Below are positions 8,528-15,538 of a stretch of 64,000 bases of DNA, piece by piece (the stretch's first letter is position 1; each line of letters starts with the position of its first letter). The position numbers and the translations under genes are program-made. Where the stretch lies: assembly GCA_934438135.1 (NCBI GenBank), contig CAKSBP010000002.1:62001-126000 (forward strand), written 5' to 3'. Below the pieces are notes generated by a model that was given only the letters and a program-made list of their open reading frames with translations, searched no databases and was not told the DNA's origin. Origin of the DNA: an uncultured Clostridium sp. (GTDB lineage: Bacteria; Bacillota; Clostridia; Lachnospirales; Lachnospiraceae).

Positions 8528-8602
8528 AGCGACCATACAACTGGCGGATCAGTGGAATAACCACAGGGAGTATGGTGAACGAAGCAGTCGACCGCCTGGG
8601 CA
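8528..8602 (+). promoter_or_regulatory. ZTP (pfl) riboswitch
   Basis: The element contains ACTGGCGG near its 5' end, the short hairpin GTGGAATAACCAC followed by AGGGAG, and the diagnostic CCGCCTGGGCA at 8592-8602; CCGCC can pair back with GGCGG to make the pseudoknot of the pfl motif. ZTP riboswitches sense ZMP/ZTP (AICAR nucleotides), which build up when 10-formyl-folate is low, and switch on purine or folate genes. The two genes downstream make and use exactly this intermediate, which supports the call. Confidence 0.92.
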
Positions 8603-8638
8603 ATCTAATTTTTTTAGGTTACTCAGGCGGTCTTTTTT
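8590..8638 (+). terminator. Expression-platform terminator of the ZTP riboswitch
   Basis: GACCGCCTGGGC pairs with ACTCAGGCGGTC and is followed by TTTTTT. Its 5' arm is the pseudoknot strand of the aptamer, so ligand binding and terminator formation exclude each other: an ON switch. A further hairpin lies at about 8656-8684. Confidence 0.9.
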
Positions 8639-8779
8639 GTTTACTAGGAAAGTCTCTTCTCCCTCAAGATTGAGGGGCAGGGGAGTTGATGTGTCGCAGA
8701 CACTTTCTTGTTTTTAACAAAGGACTGCTAAATATTGAATTTACGTATTATTTGGCCAGCAAAGAAAGGAGATTGGAAC

Positions 8780-9493
8780 ATGCAGATGTTATCCATTGAG
8801 AAGGAACTGAAGGAAAATACTTATCCAGGAAGAGGAATTATTATTGGAAAATCCCCGAACGGACGTTATGCTGTAACTGCATATTTTATTATGGGACGAA
8901 GTGAAAACAGCAGAAACAGAGTATTTATTAAGGACGGTGAAGGAATTCGTACACAGGCTTTTGAGCCTTCTAAATTATCTGATCCAAGTCTTATTATTTA
9001 TGCACCTGTACGTGTGCTTGGCAGCAAAACGATCGTAACAAACGGAGACCAGACCGATACAATTTATGAGTTAATGGGCAAACAACAGACATTTGAACAG
9101 GCATTACGAACCCGTGAATTTGAGCCGGATGCTCCAAACTATACCCCTAGAATTTCTGGTATTATGCATGTAGAAGATGGAAAATACAGCTATGCAATGT
9201 CTATTTTAAAGAGCAATAATGGAAATGGTGCGGCATGCAACCGTTATACATTTTCTTACAGTACTCCAGTAGCAGGAGAAGGTCACTTTATCCATACATA
9301 TATGGGTGATGGAAATCCACTTCCAAGTTTTGAAGGTGAACCAAAATTAGTTGATATCCAGGATGACATGAATGATTTCACCGATATGCTTTGGAACAGC
9401 TTAAATGAAGACAATAAAGTTTCTTTATTTGTAAGATATATTGATATTGAAACTGGAAAATATGAATCTAAAATTGTAAACAAGAATAAATAA
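8780..9493 (+). CDS. purO: IMP cyclohydrolase, PurO type
   Basis: Start taken at ATG 8780 behind AAAGGAG; the longer frame from 8735 has no ribosome site. The 237-residue protein begins MQMLSIEKELKENTYPGRGIIIG and contains GNGAACNRYTFSYS, typical of the PurO family first known from archaea. It closes FAICAR to IMP, the last step of purine synthesis. In most bacteria this is the N-terminal domain of bifunctional PurH; here it is a separate, unrelated fold encoded next to a stand-alone formyltransferase. Both lie downstream of the ZTP riboswitch. Confidence 0.9.
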   Translation: MQMLSIEKELKENTYPGRGIIIGKSPNGRYAVTAYFIMGRSENSRNRVFIKDGEGIRTQAFEPSKLSDPSLIIYAPVRVLGSKTIVTNGDQTDTIYELMGKQQTFEQALRTREFEPDAPNYTPRISGIMHVEDGKYSYAMSILKSNNGNGAACNRYTFSYSTPVAGEGHFIHTYMGDGNPLPSFEGEPKLVDIQDDMNDFTDMLWNSLNEDNKVSLFVRYIDIETGKYESKIVNKNK

Positions 9494-9549
9494 CTTATTA
9501 ATAAATAAAAAGCGCATGTTTAGAAAAACGTGCAGAATGGAGAAAAAAC

Positions 9550-10725
9550 ATGAAAGAACTTGAATTAAAATATGGATGTAATCCAAATCAGAAACCTTCT
9601 CGTATCTATTCAAAAGAGGGAGAACTTCCTGTAACTGTATTAAACGGAAAACCAGGATATATTAACTTCCTAGACGCATTAAATGGATGGCAGTTAGTAA
9701 AAGAACTGAAAAAAGCAACTGGACTTCCAGCAGCAACTTCTTTTAAACATGTTTCACCAGCAGGTGCAGCAGTTGGACTACCATTAAGTGAAGTAGAAGC
9801 AAAAATTTACTGGGTAGACGATATGGAAGATTTATCTCCACTTGCATGCGCATATTCCAGAGCAAGAGGTGCTGACCGTATGTCTTCTTATGGTGATTTC
9901 ATCGCACTTTCTGATGTATGTGACGTTTCCACAGCGAAAGTAATCAAAAGAGAATTTTCCGATGGAATTATTGCTCCAGGATATGAACCAGAAGCACTGG
10001 AACTTTTAAAAGAAAAGAAAAAGGGAAATTATGCAATTATCCAGATGGATCCAGATTATGTCCCAGCGCCAGTAGAACATAAAGAAGTTTATGGAATTAC
10101 ATTTGAACAGGGACGCAATGAATTAAAAATTGACGAAGACTTCTTATCTAATATAGTAACAGAAAATAAAGAAGTACCAGAACAGGCAAAGATTGATATG
10201 ATCGTTTCTCTGATTACATTAAAATATACACAGTCCAACTCTGTATGTTTTGTAAAGGGTGGTCAGGCAATTGGTGTTGGTGCAGGGCAGCAGTCCAGAA
10301 TCCATTGTACAAGACTTGCCGGAACAAAAGCTGATAATTGGTTCTTACGTCAGTCTCCACAGGTTTTAAACCTGCCATTCTTAGATGGTATCAAACGTGC
10401 AGACAGAGATAATGCAATTGATTTATATATTGGAGAAGACTACATGGATGTCTTAAAAGACGGCGAATGGCAGAAAGTATTCTCTGAAAAACCTCCTATT
10501 TTCACAAAAGAAGAAAAACAGGAATGGTTATCCAAACAGACTGATGTTACACTTGGTTCTGATGCATTCTTCCCGTTCAGCGATAACATTGAACGAGCAT
10601 TCAAGAGTGGTGTAAAATATATTGCACAGCCAGGCGGCTCTATCCGTGACGGTGAAGTAATCGAAGCATGTAACAAGCATAATATTGCGATGTGCTTTAC
10701 AGGAATCCGTTTATTCCATCACTAA
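9550..10725 (+). CDS. AICAR formyltransferase (stand-alone PurH C-terminal type)
   Basis: The 391-residue protein corresponds to the AICAR transformylase half of PurH: ELKYGCNPNQKPSRIY at the N-terminus, TSFKHVSPAGAAVG (substrate Lys-His), KYTQSNSVCFVKGGQAIGVGAGQQSRIHCTR and IAQPGGSIRDGEVI near the end. The MGS-like cyclohydrolase domain is absent. It adds a formyl group from 10-formyl-THF to AICAR to give FAICAR, the substrate of the neighbouring PurO. The 56-base gap to purO and the shared riboswitch indicate one operon. Confidence 0.92.
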   Translation: MKELELKYGCNPNQKPSRIYSKEGELPVTVLNGKPGYINFLDALNGWQLVKELKKATGLPAATSFKHVSPAGAAVGLPLSEVEAKIYWVDDMEDLSPLACAYSRARGADRMSSYGDFIALSDVCDVSTAKVIKREFSDGIIAPGYEPEALELLKEKKKGNYAIIQMDPDYVPAPVEHKEVYGITFEQGRNELKIDEDFLSNIVTENKEVPEQAKIDMIVSLITLKYTQSNSVCFVKGGQAIGVGAGQQSRIHCTRLAGTKADNWFLRQSPQVLNLPFLDGIKRADRDNAIDLYIGEDYMDVLKDGEWQKVFSEKPPIFTKEEKQEWLSKQTDVTLGSDAFFPFSDNIERAFKSGVKYIAQPGGSIRDGEVIEACNKHNIAMCFTGIRLFHH

Positions 10726-10771
10726 AATGAATAAATTTAAACTTTGCGCATAGAGGATGCAGTTTTCCAGG

Positions 10772-10800
10772 TATACTTTTGTCACAAAAGAGTATATAAT
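10772..10800 (+). promoter_or_regulatory. Promoter -10 with overlapping inverted repeat
   Basis: TATAAT sits at 10795-10800 and the candidate -35 (TATACT, 10772) is poor. The imperfect palindrome TATACTTTTG-TCA-CAAAAGAGTATA fills the spacer and would be a natural operator. No regulator can be assigned. Confidence 0.45.
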
Positions 10801-10832
10801 TCAAAGGACAAAATATATTTGGGAGGACTGAC

Positions 10833-11960
10833 ATGAAACGATTTGGAGCAATCGGTAAAACATTAGCGGCATGGATTATGCTGTTAGCCTTGCTATCTCT
10901 GCTTCTGCCTTGTTTTCAGGTTACAACGCCGGTGACGACGACAAGTATATCCGGATACGAAATGATAAAAATAGGAGCTGGACTAGGGTATGAGCATTAT
11001 AGCAAGGGAGCTATTGATAATAATTATGAATTAAAAGGTGGTTTGACCTGGGGGCAGCTTAAAAGCAGCATTAATTATGCGGCACAGAATGAAGAATTAA
11101 GGAAAGCAGAACTTGCAGGGGCGGTTTGTATTCTTCCTGTGGTTTTCTGTTTTCTGGCAATGGTTTTTACGTTTATGGCAATTGGGAAGAAAACCATGCT
11201 GCTGCCAACTCTTTTGATTGCCTTGGCGTTTCTGGAAAATATCGTAATTATTCTTTCCTTTGGGAAATTGGAAAATCTATTTTTATCTCAGACTCAGGGG
11301 AGTGGAATCAGCCTTGGACTGTTAAGCGGAATTTATGCATTTACACTGCTTTGTGGAATCGCATTTGCCATTATTCTGCTTTTGTGGTTCACTGGTGGAT
11401 TTAACCGTCCAAAGAGGAGAGAAGGTGATTCTGATGATAAGGATGATGATTCGAATGAAAAGGAACGTTCTTCCTGGAGAGACAGACGCGGGAAGAAACG
11501 CCGTAGAAAACGGAAATCTGGACGAAAGAAACGGAAAAAAACAAAGAGCAGTAAAGAGCAGCAGAAAAACAATAAAAACAATAGTCAGGAACAGGATGAG
11601 AAAAATACATTACAGGAGGCTGCTGGTCATGTAAGTGGAGTAGCCGGTATATATCAGGGAATTGACATTGATTTGGTAAAAAGAAAAAATGACAGCTTTA
11701 CGATTGGAACAACGCCAGAAGCCATGAACCGTATTTTAAGTGGAAGTGTAGAACACATAGATGGAGAAAGCTGTATAATCAGTTATGATGCATCAGCGAA
11801 AGAGTATTGTGTAGTCAATCATTCAGACAAAAATATTATTCTGCACGAAAGAAGCGGAAACCGCAAACGTATCCGCCTGACAAATGGTGCATCTGCCACA
11901 ACTGGTGCAGATACAGTTATTTATATTGGAGATTCTTCCAATGCAGTGAAACTGGATTAA
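10833..11960 (+). CDS. Membrane protein with basic linker and FHA-like C-terminal region
   Basis: The 375-residue protein starts behind GGGAGG. A first membrane helix (about 10-30) is followed by an extracytoplasmic loop of about 70 residues, then three helices between residues 95 and 190. Residues about 193-255 are an extremely charged linker, first Asp/Glu-rich and then a run of Lys/Arg. The last 100 residues form a beta-rich unit (FTIGTTPEAMNRIL, CIISYDASAKEYCVVNHSDKNIIL, TNGASATTGADTVIYIGD) whose spacing resembles a degenerate forkhead-associated domain, facing the cytosol. No family name is recognised. A role in binding phosphoproteins or nucleic acid is only suggested. Confidence 0.7.
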   Translation: MKRFGAIGKTLAAWIMLLALLSLLLPCFQVTTPVTTTSISGYEMIKIGAGLGYEHYSKGAIDNNYELKGGLTWGQLKSSINYAAQNEELRKAELAGAVCILPVVFCFLAMVFTFMAIGKKTMLLPTLLIALAFLENIVIILSFGKLENLFLSQTQGSGISLGLLSGIYAFTLLCGIAFAIILLLWFTGGFNRPKRREGDSDDKDDDSNEKERSSWRDRRGKKRRRKRKSGRKKRKKTKSSKEQQKNNKNNSQEQDEKNTLQEAAGHVSGVAGIYQGIDIDLVKRKNDSFTIGTTPEAMNRILSGSVEHIDGESCIISYDASAKEYCVVNHSDKNIILHERSGNRKRIRLTNGASATTGADTVIYIGDSSNAVKLD

Positions 11961-11972
11961 TAGAATGATAAG

Positions 11973-12017
11973 AAGAAAAAGATGGTTTTCCAAGATGGTC
12001 TTCCATCTTTTTCTTTT
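11973..12017 (+). terminator. Intrinsic terminator
   Basis: AAGAAAAAGATGG pairs with CCATCTTTTTCTT; the 3' side is itself T-rich. Confidence 0.85.
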
Positions 12018-12071
12018 GTCAAAAAATGAAATATATAATATGAGAAAATGTGCAAAAAAGGGAAAATAAAG

Positions 12072-12100
12072 TTGTAATTACATAATTTTAGTGGTATAAT
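12072..12100 (+). promoter_or_regulatory. Promoter of the acyltransferase gene
   Basis: TTGTAA (12072-12077), 17-base spacer, perfect TATAAT (12095-12100), 27 bases before the GTG start. Confidence 0.75.
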
Positions 12101-12127
12101 ATACCAAAAAATAGGAGGGTATATATA

Positions 12128-13165
12128 GTGAAAGAAACCGTTGTTCCTGTAAGGAAGAGGATTGAATGGGTTGATATCGTAAAATTTATTTGTATTACTC
12201 TAGTCATGATTCAGCATCTGGAAAGTGTTAATCCATTATTTCGAACATTTTATCTGCCATTTCTTTTAAATCCATTTTTCTTTGTTGCCGGTTATGTATA
12301 TAAGGATAATCTTCCATTTCCAGCATTAATGGCAAAAAAAGCGAGAACACTTATGATACCGTGGTTCTTCTTAGGCTTATTCAACATCATATTATCTCAC
12401 ATTATTACTTTTAATACACATGATAGTTTAAAAAACGAATTGTTATGGAGCCTTATTCAGGTTAGAGGACATGCCGACCAGTTATGGTTTATTGCATGTA
12501 TGTTTATTATCTTTATTCCATTTTATTTTATAGTAAAGATGAAACGAAGAAATGCATTTATACTGGTAGCAGTTATGACATTGCTAACTGAGATTTATAG
12601 AGCTTATATGCCTGCAGATGTATTTCCTTGGGGAGACAATCAGCTTCCATGGCACCTTCAGCTGTTATTTCCTTATATGGTATTTATGCTTAGCGGCTAT
12701 TACTTTAAAGATATAGAAAAGGCCTTTTTCGAGAAAACCAAAGACATAAAGATGCTGGTGCTTGTATGGGGAGTTTATTTGGTTCTTACATATTTTAATT
12801 ATACATTTCATGATTCATATCCATTTTTAATTTCTGTTTTTATGAATTATCTGCTTCGTTTCTTAGGAGTGGCTGGTGTAATTATGATTGCCAAGAAAAT
12901 GAAGATGAATCGTTACATAGCATTTGTAGGAGCAAATACATTAATTTACTTTGCATTGCATGGAAAAGTTGAATGTATTGTGCAGAAACTGTTAAGCTAC
13001 GCATCTCTCCATGGAGAACAAATCAGCCAAATACTTCCATTATCTGTGGTATACAGTTTTGTCGTTGCAGAGATTGTTTCTGTTATATTAATTATACCGA
13101 CAGTTATTATTAAACGATACTTCCCGTTCGTTATGGGAAAATGGTATAAGAAAAATGAAATTTGA
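12128..13165 (+). CDS. Membrane acyltransferase (acyltransferase-3 family)
   Basis: The 345-residue protein starts at GTG 12128 behind AGGAGGG. It has about ten membrane helices and the opening block IEWVDIVKFICITLVMIQHL, in which the His on the first helix is the family's presumed catalytic residue. The pattern is like fucose-4-O-acetylase and OatA-type membrane acyltransferases without an SGNH domain, which move acetyl groups across the membrane onto cell-surface sugars. The acceptor here is unknown. It has its own promoter and is monocistronic. Confidence 0.85.
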   Translation: MKETVVPVRKRIEWVDIVKFICITLVMIQHLESVNPLFRTFYLPFLLNPFFFVAGYVYKDNLPFPALMAKKARTLMIPWFFLGLFNIILSHIITFNTHDSLKNELLWSLIQVRGHADQLWFIACMFIIFIPFYFIVKMKRRNAFILVAVMTLLTEIYRAYMPADVFPWGDNQLPWHLQLLFPYMVFMLSGYYFKDIEKAFFEKTKDIKMLVLVWGVYLVLTYFNYTFHDSYPFLISVFMNYLLRFLGVAGVIMIAKKMKMNRYIAFVGANTLIYFALHGKVECIVQKLLSYASLHGEQISQILPLSVVYSFVVAEIVSVILIIPTVIIKRYFPFVMGKWYKKNEI

Positions 13166-13178
13166 CCTAAATAAATAA

Positions 13179-13207
13179 TTGATTTATCTAAACAAGATGT
13201 TTATAAT
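13179..13207 (+). promoter_or_regulatory. Promoter of the small secreted protein gene
   Basis: TTGATT (13179-13184), 17-base spacer, TATAAT (13202-13207). Confidence 0.72.
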
Positions 13208-13247
13208 ATGTTTGGGATAAATTTAGATTTTTTTTAGGAGGAGTAAT

Positions 13248-13496
13248 ATGGAAATTATTAAGAAAAAAGCCAAGGCGTTAGCAGTTGTCCTGATTATGAG
13301 TATTATGGTTTCGTCCAACTCGGTTCAGCCGCCTGTCCAGGTATCTGCAAAGGTAACTTATGTATATGTTGCATCGTCAGGAAATGGAAAATGTTATCAT
13401 AATAATAGACGCTGCAGCAATATGAAGGGTGTAAATAAGGTAAGTGTTAAATGGGCTAGAAGCCATGGATTCCGAGCATGTAAAAAATGCTATTAG
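13248..13496 (+). CDS. Small secreted Cys/His protein
   Basis: The 82-residue product starts behind TTAGGAGGAG. Residues 1-35 are a signal peptide (MEIIKKKAKALAVVLIM, with a likely cut after VSA). The mature part begins with VYVASSGNGKCYHNN and ends FRACKKCY. The spacing C-x-H ... C ... C-x-x-C is that of a small metal-binding unit found at the C-terminus of many secreted Lachnospiraceae nucleases and hydrolases; here it stands alone. Function is unknown. Confidence 0.78.
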   Translation: MEIIKKKAKALAVVLIMSIMVSSNSVQPPVQVSAKVTYVYVASSGNGKCYHNNRRCSNMKGVNKVSVKWARSHGFRACKKCY

Positions 13497-13518
13497 GAAA
13501 AAGTACATAGAAGAAAAA

Positions 13519-13564
13519 GAAAGACACATTGCAGAATCTGTTCTCTGGAATGTGTCTTCTTTTA
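13519..13564 (+). terminator. Intrinsic terminator
   Basis: AAGACACATT pairs with AATGTGTCTT followed by CTTTT. It lies between convergent genes and may serve both. Confidence 0.85.
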
Positions 13565-13586
13565 TGTGACAAGTGTGATAATAAGG

Positions 13587-15053
13587 TTATCCAATTTGGT
13601 TATTATAGGAGTTGCCAAAATCGTTGTTATTTCCGAAGAAACTTCCATTATTGTTTCCTTGGTTTCCATAGGATTCTGAAGGAGAAGCCTGGCTGTCTGA
13701 ACTATTGTCGGACTGGGAGGAGGAAATACCGGCTTCATCTGCGGAACTTAAAGTTACAGTAAGTTCTTTTTCTTTGTATTCGGAGTTTTCCTGAACTTCT
13801 ACTGTTACTTTGATTTTTTCACCCGATTTATAATAAGTAAGCAGTTTTTGAAGACTGCTTGTGGAGGAAATACTTTTACCATCCAGCTTGGTTAGAATAT
13901 AACCTTTCTGGATGCCGGCTTTATCAGCGGCACTTCCTTCAGAAACACTGTATACATAAACACCTTCTGGCATTCCATATGTGGAGGAAATAGAAGAGGT
14001 TACGTCTGTGCCGCTGATTCCAAGATATCCACGCTCTTTTTTTGCAACCACATCAGTTCTTGCTGTTTCATTCATCATGCTTTCAAGCAGATTATATACA
14101 TCGGAAATAGGAATGGCATAACCCATGCCTTCGATTTCATCGGATGCAATTTTTGCGGAGTTAATACCAACTAATTCCCCTTTCATATTAAATAAAGCAC
14201 CACCGCTGTTGCCGGGGTTGATAGCTGCATCTGTTTGGATATATTTATTTCCATTGCTGCTTCCGTCTTCATTTGTAGAAAGCTGACGGTTCAGGGCACT
14301 TACAATACCTGTTGTTACAGATTGTCCATATCCTAGAGCATTTCCGATGGCAACAACTTGCTCGCCAAGATTCAAATCATTAGAATTTCCGATTGTGGCA
14401 ACACTGATTTGCTTTAATACATCATTGGAAAGTTTTTTCGTGGAAATTGCAATAACGGCAAGGTCTTTGTTTTCGTCATATCCTTTAATATAAGATTCAA
14501 CTGCATTTGGTGTATCATTTTTTTCATCATAACTGAATACTACTGTAAGGGTTTTGCTGTCTGCAATAACATGATAGTTGGTAGCAATTAATAATTCATC
14601 GTCTGTTTTTCCGACGATAATACCGGAACCACAGCTTTCGCTTTCCTGCTGTACATTTCCCCACATGGTCATTGTTTCTGTAACACCTTTGTTTGTAATT
14701 GCTACAATGGAAGGCATACAGTTCTTTGTAATGGAAGCAACAGCGGAAGTGTCTGTGGAAAGAGAAGCTGATGATTCATAGCTTGTGTTGGTTAATGCAG
14801 CAGTATTTGTTTTCAATGCAGCAGTTTCTGTTTCGTTGGAAATGGATGCAGCAGTATGTCCTCCAAATAAATAATTAGTAGCTGTGAAAGCTCCTCCGGC
14901 AGTAGTTCCTAATAAAACACCAGATAAAACAAGTACGCCAGCTTTTTTGGCAAATAATCTGGATTTTTTTCCTGTTTTTTTAGTTTGATAAGTATTTTCT
15001 TTTACCTTAATGGCATCTATAATATGTTCTTCATTTTTAAATTCATTGTTCAT
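13587..15053 (-). CDS. HtrA/DegP-like membrane-anchored serine protease with PDZ domain
   Basis: The 488-residue protein has a cytosolic N-terminus of about 35 residues, one membrane helix (about 36-60), a trypsin-like domain with H161 (NYHV), D197 (NKDLAV) and S283 (GNSGGA), and one PDZ domain (about 340-430) followed by a Ser/Asn/Gly-rich tail. This is the Gram-positive HtrA architecture; such proteases degrade misfolded exported proteins at the membrane. It is divergent from a secreted amylase gene. Two direct repeats upstream may bind a stress response regulator. Confidence 0.93.
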   Translation of the reverse strand: MNNEFKNEEHIIDAIKVKENTYQTKKTGKKSRLFAKKAGVLVLSGVLLGTTAGGAFTATNYLFGGHTAASISNETETAALKTNTAALTNTSYESSASLSTDTSAVASITKNCMPSIVAITNKGVTETMTMWGNVQQESESCGSGIIVGKTDDELLIATNYHVIADSKTLTVVFSYDEKNDTPNAVESYIKGYDENKDLAVIAISTKKLSNDVLKQISVATIGNSNDLNLGEQVVAIGNALGYGQSVTTGIVSALNRQLSTNEDGSSNGNKYIQTDAAINPGNSGGALFNMKGELVGINSAKIASDEIEGMGYAIPISDVYNLLESMMNETARTDVVAKKERGYLGISGTDVTSSISSTYGMPEGVYVYSVSEGSAADKAGIQKGYILTKLDGKSISSTSSLQKLLTYYKSGEKIKVTVEVQENSEYKEKELTVTLSSADEAGISSSQSDNSSDSQASPSESYGNQGNNNGSFFGNNNDFGNSYNNQIG

Positions 15054-15135
15054 AAATCATCTCTCCTTTTGATTTTCTTCTATAATAAATAAGGTTTTTA
15101 AGTTTGTTTTGTTTTCATGTACTTATAATACTAAG

Positions 15136-15167
15136 AAATTGTGATGGGTTCTTGTAAAAATTGTGAT
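15136..15167 (-). promoter_or_regulatory. Direct repeats upstream of htrA
   Basis: AAATTGTGAT occurs at 15136-15145 and again at 15158-15167, an offset of 22 bases or two helix turns, directly upstream of a TATTAT-like -10 on the minus strand. This is the layout of an OmpR-type response-regulator operator. A related TCTGTGAAT lies 11 bases further on. Confidence 0.5.
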
Positions 15168-15393
15168 TGGTCTGTGAATGGTTTTTGAGGAATTTGTGTC
15201 TTGAAGATAATCTATAGTGTGATTAAATTTAGAGCAATACAGCAGCTTTTTCAAACAAATTGAATAAAAAAGAATATAACAATAGTGATGATTTTGGTCA
15301 TATTTTGCACATGTTATTATAAGATTTTCTTAAGAAAAATGAAAGAAAACAAAAAAGTGATATGTTTCTAAGAATATTGAAATACCAAGATGG

Positions 15394-15422
15394 TTGTGCT
15401 AATAGACAAATTGCACTATAAT
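15394..15422 (+). promoter_or_regulatory. Promoter of the amylase gene
   Basis: TTGTGC (15394-15399) and perfect TATAAT (15417-15422) are separated by 17 bases, giving a leader of about 110 bases. The rest of the 479-base intergenic space (15054-15532) is A+T-rich, with the htrA repeats on its left side and nothing else I can name. Confidence 0.72.
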
Positions 15423-15538
15423 TTATACATAGACAAAAGTTAATAACAACAAAGTACATAAAAATATAATGAGAAATAAGAGATGTTTATTCAAAATAAC
15501 CACATATTAAGAGCAAAGAAAAAGAGGAGGAAATGAAA

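Noticed and set aside
11333..11634. Several basic or acidic frames on both strands across the charged linker
   Set aside because: All are shadows of the Lys/Arg/Asp-rich codons of the membrane-protein gene and have no ribosome sites.
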